Positions 43,858 through 53,558 of a stretch of 64,000 nt of DNA are shown piece after piece. The notes below the pieces were generated by a model. That model saw only the letters and a program-made list of their open reading frames with translations. It searched no databases and was not told the DNA's origin. How positions within the stretch are numbered: the stretch's first letter is position 1; each line of letters starts with the position of its first letter. The translations under genes and the position numbers were made by a program. This stretch comes from Syntrophomonadaceae bacterium (GTDB lineage Bacteria; Bacillota; Dethiobacteria; DTU022). Location of the stretch: assembly GCA_007121075.1 (NCBI GenBank), contig SKMK01000009.1:1-64000 (forward strand), written 5' to 3'.

Positions 43858-46800
43858 TCAGCTGCTGCAGCTACTGCCGGCTTCCAGCTGCAGATTGTGC
43901 AGTTCTTCAAGAAAAAGGATCAACTCAATTAATGCACCTGAGCGACGGCCTGCAGCTGTTTCCCGGCCCGGCTTGAACTTAAACTTTAAAGGCTTCTCCG
44001 TTTTGAAGCTGACCATGCCTTCCTGATAAAAAGAAGTTTTTTCAAGCAGGTTTTTGCCGGTTGAGGATTGTTTGGCAAACTCGATTAAATAGGTGCGCTG
44101 CTGTTGTTGGATTAATGCTATACCCAGTTCGGCAGCCAGCAGCCTTGCCCGTCCGGCTGCGAGGAGATTTCCTACTGATTCGGGAGGCGAGCCATACCGG
44201 TCTGTTAGTTCTTCTTCAATTTCCTGTAGTTCCTCCCTGGATCCGGTGTTATATATGCGCTGGTAAAAATCTACTTTTTGGGCCTGTGAGCTGATGTAAG
44301 AAGAGGGAATGTAAGCGTTGAGGCGAAGCTCCAGCCTCGGATTTATTGCCTGTTTTGGCTCTTTCCCTTTCAATTCCGCCACCGCTTTTTCAAGCAGTTT
44401 AGTGTAAAGATCAAACCCGATCGCAGTAATAAATCCGTGCTGCTCAGCTCCCAGGATATTACCCGCACCCCTGATTTCCAAATCACGCAGGGCTATTTTA
44501 AACCCAGATCCAAGCTCGGTAAATTCTTTCACTGCTTTCAACCTTTTCTGGGCAGTTTCATTGACTATTCTATCCTTACGGTAAGTGAGATAGGCATAGG
44601 CCAACCGGTTTGAACGCCCTACCCGACCTCTGATCTGGTAAAGCTGGGCCAGGCCAAATTTGTCTGCTTCATACACAATCAGGGTATTGACATTAGGTAT
44701 ATCGAGGCCCGATTCAATAATGGTTGTGCAAACTAAAATCTGGTAATAGCCTTCCTGGAAATCGGCCATAACCCTTTCCAGGATCGTTTCAGGCATCCTT
44801 CCATGACCTACGGCCACTGAAACTCCAGGGAACATTTTTCTAATCTTTTCAGCAAAGCCCTCAATTTGATCGACCCGGTTAAAAACAATAAATATCTGCC
44901 CTTCACGGTTTAGTTCACGCTGGACAGCCTCCCGGACCAAATGATCAGAATATTCGAGCACATAGGTCTGGACCGGGTAGCGATCTTCAGGAGGAGTATC
45001 GATAACGCTTAAGTCCCTGGCCCCGGAAAGAGAAAGATGGAGAGTCCTCGGAATCGGTGTTGCAGTCAAGGCCAGGGTATCTACTTCCAGGCGCATTTTC
45101 CTGATTTTCTCCTTCTGCCGCACACCAAACCGCTGTTCTTCATCCAGGACCAGCAGTCCCAGATCGTTAAACCTGGTATCTCCGGATAAAAGGCGGTGAG
45201 TCCCGATCACAATATCAATTTTCCCGGCAGAAATATCTTTGATCACTTCTTTTTGTTCTGACCTGGGAACAAAACGGCTCAGCTGGGCAATTCTGACCGG
45301 AAAGCTTTCGAAACGTTCTCTAAAAGTGCGATAATGCTGCTGAACAAGGACCGTAGTAGGTACAAGAATGGCTACCTGTTTGCCTTCCATCACCACTTTA
45401 AAAGCGGCGCGCATGGCCACTTCGGTTTTTCCATAACCCACATCGCCGCAAATAAGGCGGTCCATAGGATAGGGCTTTTCCAGGTCCGCTTTAACATCTT
45501 TGATGGCCTGAAGCTGATCAGGCGTTTCCTCGTATGGAAAATGGGTTTCAAATTCCTGCTGCCAGGGATGATCGGGGCCAAAACTGTACCCTTCGGCCGC
45601 CTGACGAGCGGCATAAAGCGAAAGCAGTTCCCGGGCCATCTCTTCCACGGCCTGATTGGCCTTGTTTTTCAGCCTCTGCCATTCTCCCCCGCCAAGGCTG
45701 TGCAGGCGGGGGGATGGCCCCTCACCTCCGGAATACTTTTGAATTAACCCGATTTGATCCACGGGTATATATAATTTATCGGTTCCTCTGTACTTTAACA
45801 ACAGGTAATCGCGCTTCACACCGCTTATCTCCAGGGTGCTCAAGCCCTGGTATTTGCCGATACCGTGATGCTCATGGACCACGTAATCGCCAGCGGAGAG
45901 ATCGCGGTAATCGCTGAGGCGTATTCCTTCCCGGTCGCGGAGGCGTTTCTTCTTTTTGCGCTTCGGAAGCAGGTTATGCTCCGTTACCAGGGCCAGCTTC
46001 AGGGAAGGAATGATCAAGCCTTCTTCCAGGCTGCCTGCAATGACCGGAGGAGGGGGCAAGCTTCCGGATCTGTTTCCGGATCCATTATCCTGTCTTTGTT
46101 CACGATCCGCCCGGGAAGTGAAAAGCCCCTGTTCCGACAGCTGATCCAGGAGATTCTGTCCCCTGTCGATCGATGAAGCCATCATATAAACCCGGTAGCC
46201 GTTTTCCAGCCAGACCCGGTAATCGTTTTTGAACAGCTCCCACTGTCCGTGATAATAAGGGGCGCTTTTACTTTCAAAGTGAAAAGACTGATCGGGGTTG
46301 AAAAGCCCGCCGGTGCCCTGAAAAAGAGAGCAGCTTATTAAAGGGCAAGGCAGCCTTTGAATAAATTCTTCCTCTTTCCACAACAGTTTGTCGGTGGAAC
46401 CGAGCATTTCTTGTTCCAAAAGACTGCCGCTGAAATAGTTCTCAAATTCACGGCGAAAGTTTTCACCGGCTTCGTTTACGGCAGAAGGATCATCAATAAA
46501 AACAAGAAACCGGGAAGACATGTAGTCCCCAAGGGATGCTTCTTGATCATAAAAAAAGGGAAAGTAGCTGCCCAGGTAATCCAGTCCCCCCGGTTCGGCC
46601 AGCCTGGCCAGGTGCCTGTTTACCTCCTGGTCCAATTTTGCGGCAGCATCTTTCTCCCCCCGCTTTCGGAGCCTGCTAACAGCCCGGTCCAGGGTATAGC
46701 GGATCAGTTTTTCTCCTCTGCGATAAGCTTGATCAGTTACGATCAGTTCCCGAGCCGGCATAGCCGTAGCTTCCTGGAGCTGCCCGGTAGAGCGTTGGGT

Positions 46801-47436
46801 AGTTGGATCATAAAGGCGGAGAGTTTGAATGATATCATCAAAAAGCTCTATGCGGAATGGTAGTTGCTGTCCAGGGGGATAAATATCGACAATATCACCG
46901 CGAGCACTGAAATTACCCCTGGTTTCTGTCAGGGATGAACGTTCATAACCAATTTCGGTGAGGTGGACAATTAATTTTTCCCGGTCCAAAACTTGCCCGG
47001 GGCGAAAAGACAAGGTTAGATTATGCCAGGTTTTCGGTGGGACCATTTTCGAAAAGAACGCACTTAAGGGAGCAATATAAACACCTTCACTGCGGCCGGA
47101 CAGCCACTCTAAAAACTGCAGCCGCATCTGTTGATAATCCTCGCTGCGGCTCAGCACTTCAGTATTCATAAAAAATTCCCGTGGCGGGAGAATCCTGACC
47201 CGGTTAGGGAAAAACCCGGTTAGCTCGGCATAGAGTTTCTCAGCCCGGGCCATGTCGCGGGTAATAACCAAAACCGGCATTTCGCTGAGCTTGCCAAGAG
47301 CAGCCATAAAAAAGGTACGGGCTCCTGTATCCAGGCCGGCAACCATGGCTCTGTATCTCCGCCGGGGAGTTAACCTGGTGTTCAAAATCCTGAATGTTTC
47401 GTCATCTTTCCATAAGTTCAGCAGTGATTCCGCCAA
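43858..47436 (-). CDS. mfd: Transcription-repair coupling factor
   Basis: 1192 aa. It displaces stalled RNA polymerase and recruits UvrABC. Order: UvrB-homology region (about 1-350), RNA-polymerase-interacting CarD-like domain (GDYVVHEHHGIGKYQGL near 530), helicase with Walker A GDVGYGKTEVAMRAAFK (about 665), DEEQRF motif II, TATPIPRTLHLSL, GRVGRSNRLAYAYLTY, and a TRCF domain at the C-terminus. Start TTG with GGAGGATATATT upstream. Located between pth/aro genes and the flippase, as in Bacillus. Confidence 0.97.
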   Translation of the reverse strand: MAESLLNLWKDDETFRILNTRLTPRRRYRAMVAGLDTGARTFFMAALGKLSEMPVLVITRDMARAEKLYAELTGFFPNRVRILPPREFFMNTEVLSRSEDYQQMRLQFLEWLSGRSEGVYIAPLSAFFSKMVPPKTWHNLTLSFRPGQVLDREKLIVHLTEIGYERSSLTETRGNFSARGDIVDIYPPGQQLPFRIELFDDIIQTLRLYDPTTQRSTGQLQEATAMPARELIVTDQAYRRGEKLIRYTLDRAVSRLRKRGEKDAAAKLDQEVNRHLARLAEPGGLDYLGSYFPFFYDQEASLGDYMSSRFLVFIDDPSAVNEAGENFRREFENYFSGSLLEQEMLGSTDKLLWKEEEFIQRLPCPLISCSLFQGTGGLFNPDQSFHFESKSAPYYHGQWELFKNDYRVWLENGYRVYMMASSIDRGQNLLDQLSEQGLFTSRADREQRQDNGSGNRSGSLPPPPVIAGSLEEGLIIPSLKLALVTEHNLLPKRKKKKRLRDREGIRLSDYRDLSAGDYVVHEHHGIGKYQGLSTLEISGVKRDYLLLKYRGTDKLYIPVDQIGLIQKYSGGEGPSPRLHSLGGGEWQRLKNKANQAVEEMARELLSLYAARQAAEGYSFGPDHPWQQEFETHFPYEETPDQLQAIKDVKADLEKPYPMDRLICGDVGYGKTEVAMRAAFKVVMEGKQVAILVPTTVLVQQHYRTFRERFESFPVRIAQLSRFVPRSEQKEVIKDISAGKIDIVIGTHRLLSGDTRFNDLGLLVLDEEQRFGVRQKEKIRKMRLEVDTLALTATPIPRTLHLSLSGARDLSVIDTPPEDRYPVQTYVLEYSDHLVREAVQRELNREGQIFIVFNRVDQIEGFAEKIRKMFPGVSVAVGHGRMPETILERVMADFQEGYYQILVCTTIIESGLDIPNVNTLIVYEADKFGLAQLYQIRGRVGRSNRLAYAYLTYRKDRIVNETAQKRLKAVKEFTELGSGFKIALRDLEIRGAGNILGAEQHGFITAIGFDLYTKLLEKAVAELKGKEPKQAINPRLELRLNAYIPSSYISSQAQKVDFYQRIYNTGSREELQEIEEELTDRYGSPPESVGNLLAAGRARLLAAELGIALIQQQQRTYLIEFAKQSSTGKNLLEKTSFYQEGMVSFKTEKPLKFKFKPGRETAAGRRSGALIELILFLEELHNLQLEAGSSCSS

Positions 47437-47480
47437 AATATATCCTCCCTGTCTAAAAACCCGGTGCTTGTGTACATCAG

Positions 47481-47511
47481 AACAGGGGGGAAATGATTAT
47501 TTCCCCCTGTT
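47481..47511 (-). terminator. Hairpin between pheA and mfd, possible weak terminator
   Basis: AACAGGGGG...AAA and TTTCCCCCTGTT (47481-47493 with 47500-47511) form a 12-bp stem with one bulged G. No clear T run follows in either direction, so it may be a processing or attenuation structure. Confidence 0.35.
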
Positions 47512-47671
47512 AGCCTGCGGGTGGCCCGGTATTTTAAACCTGGCAGTATAACCGGTGCAATCCGGCTAATTATTATGTGTCCAATTGTACCTGCCCTGCC
47601 CGGTAACGTCAACCATTCAGAGCCCCCGCCGGATTAATATCAGCCAGGTTACTATATTTTCGATCAAAACG

Positions 47672-48517
47672 TCAGTAAACTTCCGCTTTCTCTTCTCTTC
47701 TGGGATAGGAACCCAGCAGTTTGAAATACGTAACTTCTCCGGCAATTTCTTTCCATAATTCATCCTTATGAGCATCGCTGCGGTGTCCTTCACAATCTAT
47801 GAAAAAGAGCCAGTCTCCTATTATGCGGCGTGAAGGACGGGATTCAATCCGGGTCAGGTTAATCCGGCGGCGGGCAAAACAACCAAGGACCCGGTACAAA
47901 CTTCCAGGCTGATCGGGGATGGTTAATACCAGTGAAGTTTTGTCATTTCCGGTAGGAGGGTGATCTAAGCGGGAAATGATAACAAAGCGGGTTGCATTTT
48001 CCTTGCTGTCTTCTATACCTTCCCTGAGCAGGTGCAGGTTAAACAATTCAGCCGCTCTCCTTGGAGCAATAGCGGCAAAACCGGTTTGGCCGACCAGGTT
48101 TCTTGCTGCGGCACCCGTGCTTTCAGCAGGAATGCATTCCACGCCGGCCAGATGCGTTTTAACGAATTCAGAGCATTGCCCAAGGGCATGAGGATGAGAA
48201 AGGAGCGCATTAATTTGTTCAAGCCGCACTTTATGCTCAGCCATCAGGCAGAGGCTGATCGGGTAAAGCATTTCCTCCTTGATAAAAATACCCTCACAGC
48301 CGGCCAGGCAATCCAGGGTGGCCCCAACTCCCCCTTCAAGGCGGTTCTCCAGTGGAACCAACCCTTCTTCAATCTTGCCCGTACTTACTGCTTCTATTAC
48401 CGCACCGATGGTCGAGTATTCATAAAGGACGCGACTCGTATTCTTTTTGTATACTAAAGCTGCTTCTTCCGAAAATGTTCCCTGCGGACCCAGGTAACCA
48501 ACCCGGTTTAAAGGCAT
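47672..48517 (-). CDS. pheA: Prephenate dehydratase
   Basis: 281 aa. It converts prephenate to phenylpyruvate in phenylalanine synthesis. The catalytic domain (about 1-185) has YLGPQGTFSEEAALVY and NATRFVIIS, and the latter's Thr-Arg-Phe triad is catalytic. A C-terminal ACT domain (about 195-270) has the Phe-binding motif IESRPSRRIIGDWLFFIDCEG. It starts 3 bp after aroF and shares its T-box leader. The ATG has AGGAGG upstream. Confidence 0.96.
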   Translation of the reverse strand: MPLNRVGYLGPQGTFSEEAALVYKKNTSRVLYEYSTIGAVIEAVSTGKIEEGLVPLENRLEGGVGATLDCLAGCEGIFIKEEMLYPISLCLMAEHKVRLEQINALLSHPHALGQCSEFVKTHLAGVECIPAESTGAAARNLVGQTGFAAIAPRRAAELFNLHLLREGIEDSKENATRFVIISRLDHPPTGNDKTSLVLTIPDQPGSLYRVLGCFARRRINLTRIESRPSRRIIGDWLFFIDCEGHRSDAHKDELWKEIAGEVTYFKLLGSYPRREEKAEVY

Positions 48518-48520
48518 TGC

Positions 48521-49570
48521 CTATAGTCCTCCTGTCATGGATAAATCTTTACCGACACAAACCGTCCGCTTCACTGCTTCCGCAACAGGTTGAAGCGAAA
48601 ACAGCAGGCGGGAAAACTTTTCCGGGGTCAGAGACTGGGGCCCATCGCATAGCGCTTCGGACGGTTTATGGTGGACTTCGATCAGCAACCCATCCGCACC
48701 GGCAGCAATTGCAGCCCGGGAAAGAGGGGAAGCCAGTTTCCAGGTTCCGCTGGCATGACAGGGATCGGCAACCACAGGAAGGTGAGTCATGCACTTGGCC
48801 TGCGGGATGGCGCTTATGTCCAGAGTGCTCCTGGTTGAGGTTTCGAAGGTGCGGATTCCCCTTTCACATAATATAACCTGAAAGTTACCTTCAGCCAGGA
48901 TATACTCGGCAGCCATCAGCCATTCCTCGAGGGTGGCGGCAAGGCCTCTTTTTAGCAGAACCGGCTTTTTAAGGCGCCCCACTTCCCGCAGCAGGGAGAA
49001 GTTCTGCATATTCCTGGCTCCAATTTGAATTATATCGGTATAATCGGCAATCAGTTCAACTTCCTGGGGATTGAGAACTTCGGTGACAATTTTTAAACCC
49101 GTTTCTTCCCTGGCCCGGTTGAGCATTTTTAAGCCTTCCAGTTCCAACCCCTGGAAGCTGTACGGCGAAGAGCGTGGTTTAAAAGCCCCGCCGCGCAGAA
49201 CCTGGGCCCCGGCCGCTTTTACCAGCCGGGCGATGGTCAGCAGCTGCTCTTCACTTTCCACAGCACAGGGGCCGGCCATAACCACTATCTCGGACCCACC
49301 GACCTTAAGATCACCGACTCCTACCACGCTCCCCTTTTCTTTTACCTCCCGGCTGACCAGCTTATATGGCGCTCCGATCGGCACTACCCGTTCCACACCA
49401 GGCAGCACTTCCAGGCCGGTGGGGAATACCACTTTACGTTCCCCAACAGCCCCGATCACGACCCTGCCGGCTCCCTGGATCCGGTGCGGGGCAAAACCCA
49501 TTTCAACCAGTTTTTGTTCAACCCCTTCTACCTGTTCTTTTTCTGCTGCTGTCTGCATTACAACAATCAT
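48521..49570 (-). CDS. aroF: 3-Deoxy-7-phosphoheptulonate (DAHP) synthase, type I beta
   Basis: 349 aa. It is the first enzyme of the aromatic pathway. An N-terminal ferredoxin-like regulatory domain (about 1-75, MIVVMQTAAEKEQVEG) precedes the barrel, with MAGPCAVESEEQLL, LRGGAFKPRSSPYSFQG, QIGARNMQNFSLL, and VVADPCHASG (metal His/Asp region). I chose ATG 49570, correctly spaced from AAAGGGG. The frame extending to 49603 overlaps the T-box terminator region. It is the first gene of a Phe-specific operon with pheA. Confidence 0.95.
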   Translation of the reverse strand: MIVVMQTAAEKEQVEGVEQKLVEMGFAPHRIQGAGRVVIGAVGERKVVFPTGLEVLPGVERVVPIGAPYKLVSREVKEKGSVVGVGDLKVGGSEIVVMAGPCAVESEEQLLTIARLVKAAGAQVLRGGAFKPRSSPYSFQGLELEGLKMLNRAREETGLKIVTEVLNPQEVELIADYTDIIQIGARNMQNFSLLREVGRLKKPVLLKRGLAATLEEWLMAAEYILAEGNFQVILCERGIRTFETSTRSTLDISAIPQAKCMTHLPVVADPCHASGTWKLASPLSRAAIAAGADGLLIEVHHKPSEALCDGPQSLTPEKFSRLLFSLQPVAEAVKRTVCVGKDLSMTGGL

Positions 49571-49605
49571 TGCCAAAACCCCTTTCATAAATGGTTTATA
49601 CAAAT

Positions 49606-49890
49606 AAAAAACCGCCCCTCAAGGGGCGGATAGTTAATCCGCGGTACCACCCAATTTGATGATTATCCACTCGATAAAGTACGGGCTGACCTTTATGGCC
49701 GCCGATACCTTCTTCCAGTAACGGGGAAGGGCCGTTTATGCCTACTTTGCCCCTGGGCGGAGTTTCAGCATACAGCTTCAAAGGGAACTTCAGTTGAGGG
49801 CTCATTTGACCGGGCTTGCAGCCCCTGACCCGGACTCTCTGCTGAACGGCTCACCCAACCTACTTTCCTTCTGCATCGCTTTTAAATTAT
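49606..49890 (-). promoter_or_regulatory. T-box leader (probable Phe specifier) of aroF-pheA
   Basis: Minus-strand leader with the T-box hallmark GGGTGGTACCGCGG (complement 49639-49652). The terminator stem is CCGCCCC/GGGGCGG with a 4-nt loop, followed by six T (complement 49606-49629). Stem I shows an AGTA near 49863, an AGAGAG motif near 49835 and, on the 3' side, CTGAAGTTCCC. The codon after the GAA of this segment, UUC (complement 49785-49787), is the likely specifier and reads Phe. It sits just above CCUU, which pairs with AAGG near the stem base. Uncharged tRNA-Phe would promote antitermination and turn on DAHP synthase and prephenate dehydratase. The specifier is inferred from pairing by eye. 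Confidence 0.9.
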
Positions 49891-49916
49891 TATTTAATGC
49901 TATTTATACTAACATA

Positions 49917-50495
49917 TTAGCCCGGGGAAGACAAGCCCTGGTTAAAATTATTCATAGCTTCTTCAATACCATCGCTGACAAAAACAAGGACCGCTTCTGC
50001 AGCCTTTTCCCGGGCCTGCTCAATCAGTTCCCGGTCATTACCTTCAAGGGGCTGCAGAACATAATCTGCTGTTTCCACTCCCGGTTGAGGTTTGCCAATA
50101 CCGACCCTCAGGCGGGGAAACTCTTCGGTTTCAAGTGAGTCAATAATGGATTGCACACCACGGTGACCGGCTCCCCCGCCTCTTTTCCGGAGGCGGATCA
50201 CTCCCGGGGGCAGATCGAGATCATCGTAGATTACCAGGATTCTTTCCAGATCTACACGGTAATTGCAAACAAGCTCTTTAACAGCCAGGCCACTACGATT
50301 CATATAAGTAAGCGGTTGAGCCAGCAGCAGTTTTTGATCACTGTATTGAACTTCGGCAAGCAGAGACCGGTGCTTAGACACCGGGGCATTTGATTTCAGG
50401 CGGCGTAACAGCGCATCAACCACCTGAAAGCCAATATTATGCCTGCTTTCTGCATAGCCCTGCCTGGGATTGCCAAGACCCACAATCAGATGCAT
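49917..50495 (-). CDS. pth: Peptidyl-tRNA hydrolase
   Basis: 192 aa. It releases peptides from drop-off peptidyl-tRNA. Motifs: MHLIVGLGNPRQGYAESRHNIGF with the catalytic His, TYMNRSG and YDDLDLPPGVIRLRKRGGGAGHRG. It lies downstream of the L25 gene, separated by a terminator-like hairpin. This is the standard ctc-pth-mfd order, here interrupted by the T-box aro genes. Confidence 0.97.
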   Translation of the reverse strand: MHLIVGLGNPRQGYAESRHNIGFQVVDALLRRLKSNAPVSKHRSLLAEVQYSDQKLLLAQPLTYMNRSGLAVKELVCNYRVDLERILVIYDDLDLPPGVIRLRKRGGGAGHRGVQSIIDSLETEEFPRLRVGIGKPQPGVETADYVLQPLEGNDRELIEQAREKAAEAVLVFVSDGIEEAMNNFNQGLSSPG

Positions 50496-50532
50496 TTAAT
50501 CACTCCTGTGCGGAGCAGTTCCAAGTAATATT

Positions 50533-50556
50533 AATGCCCCTCAACCAAGGGGCATT
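50533..50556 (-). terminator. Hairpin between the L25 gene and pth
   Basis: AATGCCCCT (50533-50541) and AGGGGCATT (50548-50556) form a 9-bp perfect stem with a 6-nt loop. The following minus-strand sequence (AATATTAC) is only weakly T-rich, so it may be a partial terminator. Confidence 0.5.
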
Positions 50557-50594
50557 TAACATTCATCTTCCCATGCTGCCAGTAGCACCAGAGC

Positions 50595-51281
50595 CTATCT
50601 TTCTTCTTCTGTATCCTCGGTGCCAGCATCTTCTTCAGCCGCTTCTTCGCCTTCTTCAACTTCTTCTCCTTCTTCAAGTTCTTCTTCGACAGCCGGCTCT
50701 AATTCTTCTTCAGACATCGGCGCCAGAACCTGGGCCAGGATTGTATCCGGAGGAGTAATCAGCTCAATATCTTCCCCCAGGACCAGGCTTTCAGCAGTTA
50801 TGCTGTCGCCGATATTCAGTTCGGAGATGTCGACATCAAATTGTTCGGGAATATCGGCCGGTAAGCATTCAACTTCAACTTCACGGGATGCGAGGGATAA
50901 AACCCCGCCTTCCTCAACGCCTACGGGTTCTCCAATAAAGTTGATGTGGACAGGGACTTCGATCTTGTCGGTCATAGATATACGGATAAAATCAACGTGG
51001 AGAACACGGTCATGGTAGAGTATGTCTCTTTGAATATCCCTGAACATAACTGTTTCCTGCCGCGTCTTTTTACCTTTTGCTTTGACCTTGAGATCTAAGA
51101 GGACGTTGCCGCCCCCGGTTGTTAAAACCTGCCTTAAGGTGCGTCCGTCTACAACCAGGGGAAAATTATCGGCTCCCCTGCCATAAAGTACTGCCGGAAC
51201 CTTGTCTTCCCGGCGCAGTTGGTTGAGCTGCCCTTTGGTCAAAGGCGAACGGGTTTGTACTTCCATTTCCATTCTATCCAT
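50595..51281 (-). CDS. rplY: 50S ribosomal protein L25 / general stress protein Ctc
   Basis: 228 aa, the long TL5/Ctc form. An N-terminal L25 domain binds 5S rRNA (about 1-95, QLNQLRREDKVPAVLYGRG). A beta C-terminal domain (about 100-185) follows, then a very acidic tail of about 40 residues made mostly of Glu. Start ATG at 51281 with AGGAGG about 9 nt upstream; an in-frame ATG three codons later is possible. It is located between prs and pth, as in Bacillus. Confidence 0.95.
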   Translation of the reverse strand: MDRMEMEVQTRSPLTKGQLNQLRREDKVPAVLYGRGADNFPLVVDGRTLRQVLTTGGGNVLLDLKVKAKGKKTRQETVMFRDIQRDILYHDRVLHVDFIRISMTDKIEVPVHINFIGEPVGVEEGGVLSLASREVEVECLPADIPEQFDVDISELNIGDSITAESLVLGEDIELITPPDTILAQVLAPMSEEELEPAVEEELEEGEEVEEGEEAAEEDAGTEDTEEER

Positions 51282-51334
51282 TCATTCGAGCCTCCTTCTG
51301 CAATAGTATACTGCAGGAAGCGACGAAAATCAAC

Positions 51335-52288
51335 TCAATCAAACAGTTCACTCACCGATTTTTTATTATGGACACGAATTATGGCTTCTCCGATCAGCGG
51401 GGCCACGGAAAGCGAAGTAAAACAATTGTTTAAACCTCTCAACATACTCCGATCAATCGGGATGGAATTGGTGTAAACCACCTCGGAGAGGCTAGATTCA
51501 CTAAGCCGCTTAAGAGCCGGACCGGAAAATACCGGGTGGGTACAGCAGGCAAACACTTCGCGGGCTCCGGCTTCCTTTAGGGCCTCAGCGCCAAGAGTAA
51601 TTGTACCCGCAGTATCAATCATATCATCAATAAATATGGCCGTTTTATCTTTAACATCTCCAATGATATTCATAATTTCAGCTTTATTTGGAGCAGGTCG
51701 CTTCTTATCTATAATGGCGATTGGCATTATCAGGCGGTTGGCCAGATCCCTGGCCCTGGTTACGCCGCCCAGATCAGGGGAAACAACAACCCCGTTTTCA
51801 ATTTTCTTTTCAATAAAATATTTAGCCAGGATGGGCAAAGCGGTCAGGTGGTCAAGTGGTATATCAAAAAAGCCCTGGATCTGCCCGGCATGCAAATCCA
51901 TGGCTACTACCCTGTTTGCGCCGGCAGCCGTGATCAGGTCGGCAATCAGCTTGGCAGTGATCGGATCCCGGGCCCTGGTTTTCCGATCCTGGCGGGCATA
52001 AGCATAGTAGGGAATAACGGCATTTATTGAATTTACTGAAGCCCTCTTCAGGGCGTCAATTATAATTAACAGCTCGAGGACACTGTCGTTAATAGGCCCG
52101 CATAAAGGCTGAATCAGGAAAGCGTTGGCACCGCGCACACTCTCCCTGATGCTGATTGATATTTCACCATCGCTAAAACGAGTCACTTCACAATCACTAA
52201 GAGGGACTCCAACATATTCAGCTATTTCTTCAGCCAACTCCGGATTGGCACTGCCACAAAAAACTTTGAGTTCTTCTCCGTTGCTCAA
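51335..52288 (-). CDS. prs: Ribose-phosphate pyrophosphokinase
   Basis: 317 aa. It makes PRPP from ribose 5-phosphate and ATP, feeding purine, pyrimidine, NAD and His/Trp synthesis. Motifs: [33 protein letters not shown] (ATP-binding), [15 protein letters not shown], and the PRPP loop [12 protein letters not shown]. Start TTG with AGGAGG upstream. It follows the glmU gene and precedes L25, the usual order. Confidence 0.97.
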   Translation of the reverse strand: MSNGEELKVFCGSANPELAEEIAEYVGVPLSDCEVTRFSDGEISISIRESVRGANAFLIQPLCGPINDSVLELLIIIDALKRASVNSINAVIPYYAYARQDRKTRARDPITAKLIADLITAAGANRVVAMDLHAGQIQGFFDIPLDHLTALPILAKYFIEKKIENGVVVSPDLGGVTRARDLANRLIMPIAIIDKKRPAPNKAEIMNIIGDVKDKTAIFIDDMIDTAGTITLGAEALKEAGAREVFACCTHPVFSGPALKRLSESSLSEVVYTNSIPIDRSMLRGLNNCFTSLSVAPLIGEAIIRVHNKKSVSELFD

Positions 52289-52475
52289 CTTAAAACCTCC
52301 TGTACATATTTAATGCGAGATGCCTAAAATGTATTAATGGCATAACTGTTCTCTTTAAGCGCCTGATTTTCCTGCCGAAATGATAATCTGTTCAATATGA
52401 TAACGCCGGACACACCCTGATCCTGGATTGCTTACTTTAGAAGGGTGATCTGCCGCAGTTTCTATCCGGTTTGAA

Positions 52476-53471
52476 TCACTTTTTCTTTATATGTTCAAAA
52501 GGGCCGATTTCGGAGCCTTTTTCAACCGCTCCCCCGCTAACAACCGACTGTCGCACTACTGCCCCGTCACCGACTACCGCACCGGTTATGTGGGTGCCGG
52601 GGCCAATCACACAACTTTCGCCGATGACAGTCCCTTTCTCCAGCACACAGCCTGGCCGGATTACCGATTCCGGGCCGATTTGCACATCAACGTCGATAAA
52701 CACCGAACCTGGAATATCGATGGTTACACCGCTTTTCATCAATTTTTGACTAATATTTTCCTGAATTATTCCCACTGCTTCTGCCAGCTGAGCCCGGTTA
52801 TTGATTCCCAGTCCCAGCCGGTAATCATCAAGGCAGTAAGTGCCGGTGGTGTAGCCATCTTTTCGCATCAAGGTCACTACATCTGGCAGGTAGTACTCAT
52901 TTTGAACATTGTCAGTCCCCAGGTGCGGCAGGTAATATTTGAGTAATTCCAAATCAAAACAATAAGTGCCGGTATTTACTTCACTTATTTTCTTTTCTTC
53001 TGCCGATGCATCCCTATCTTCAACAATCCTATCAACCTGCCCATTTTGATCACGTACTACGCGCCCGTAGCCGGTAGGATCGGGAACTGTAACCGTAGCC
53101 ACAACTGCAGCATGCCGATGAAAGGATTCCAGAAGTTGTTTCAGGTGTGAAGCTTTTAAAAGAGGTGTGTCTCCGCACAATACCAGGAGCTTACCTTCAC
53201 CGGGCAGCTTTTTCAGGGCTTCCATTACAGCATGACCCGTCCCAAGCTGCCGTTCCTGGTAAACATAAGACCACCGATTTCCAATCGTCTCCCGAACCTG
53301 GAAAGCGCCGTGGCCGACGACAATTAAAATTTGTTCAGTCAGCTCTACGGCGCTTTCCAGTATATACTCCAGCATTCTTTTACCGCACAGGGGATGAAGC
53401 ACCTTCGGCAAACTTGAATACATGCGTTTTCCCTCCCCTGCAGCCAGAACTACAGTCCAGACATCACTCAC
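52476..53471 (-). CDS. glmU: GlmU, truncated: N-acetylglucosamine-1-phosphate uridylyltransferase with shortened acetyltransferase domain
   Basis: 331 aa where about 450-460 is usual. The pyrophosphorylase domain (1-225) is complete: LAAGEGKRMYSSLPKVL, RQLGTGHAV, GDTPLL, and EVNTGTYCFD. The left-handed beta helix (from about 245) is entered, with hexapeptide repeats such as IGPESVIRPGCVLEKGTVIG, but the protein stops at GSEIGPFEHIKKK. Full-length GlmU continues beyond this with the arm holding the acetyl-CoA and catalytic His. The downstream 180 bp hold no continuation in another frame that I could find. UDP-GlcNAc formation should still work; acetylation of GlcN-1-P probably not. Start GTG with AGGAGG upstream. 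Confidence 0.85.
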   Translation of the reverse strand: MSDVWTVVLAAGEGKRMYSSLPKVLHPLCGKRMLEYILESAVELTEQILIVVGHGAFQVRETIGNRWSYVYQERQLGTGHAVMEALKKLPGEGKLLVLCGDTPLLKASHLKQLLESFHRHAAVVATVTVPDPTGYGRVVRDQNGQVDRIVEDRDASAEEKKISEVNTGTYCFDLELLKYYLPHLGTDNVQNEYYLPDVVTLMRKDGYTTGTYCLDDYRLGLGINNRAQLAEAVGIIQENISQKLMKSGVTIDIPGSVFIDVDVQIGPESVIRPGCVLEKGTVIGESCVIGPGTHITGAVVGDGAVVRQSVVSGGAVEKGSEIGPFEHIKKK

Positions 53472-53558
53472 AATCAGCCCCTCCTCGCTTTATGATCCTG
53501 GTGTTATTATACTGCAGTAAGCCAGGAGGGACAAAAAAATTAAAATATAAAAAATTCC

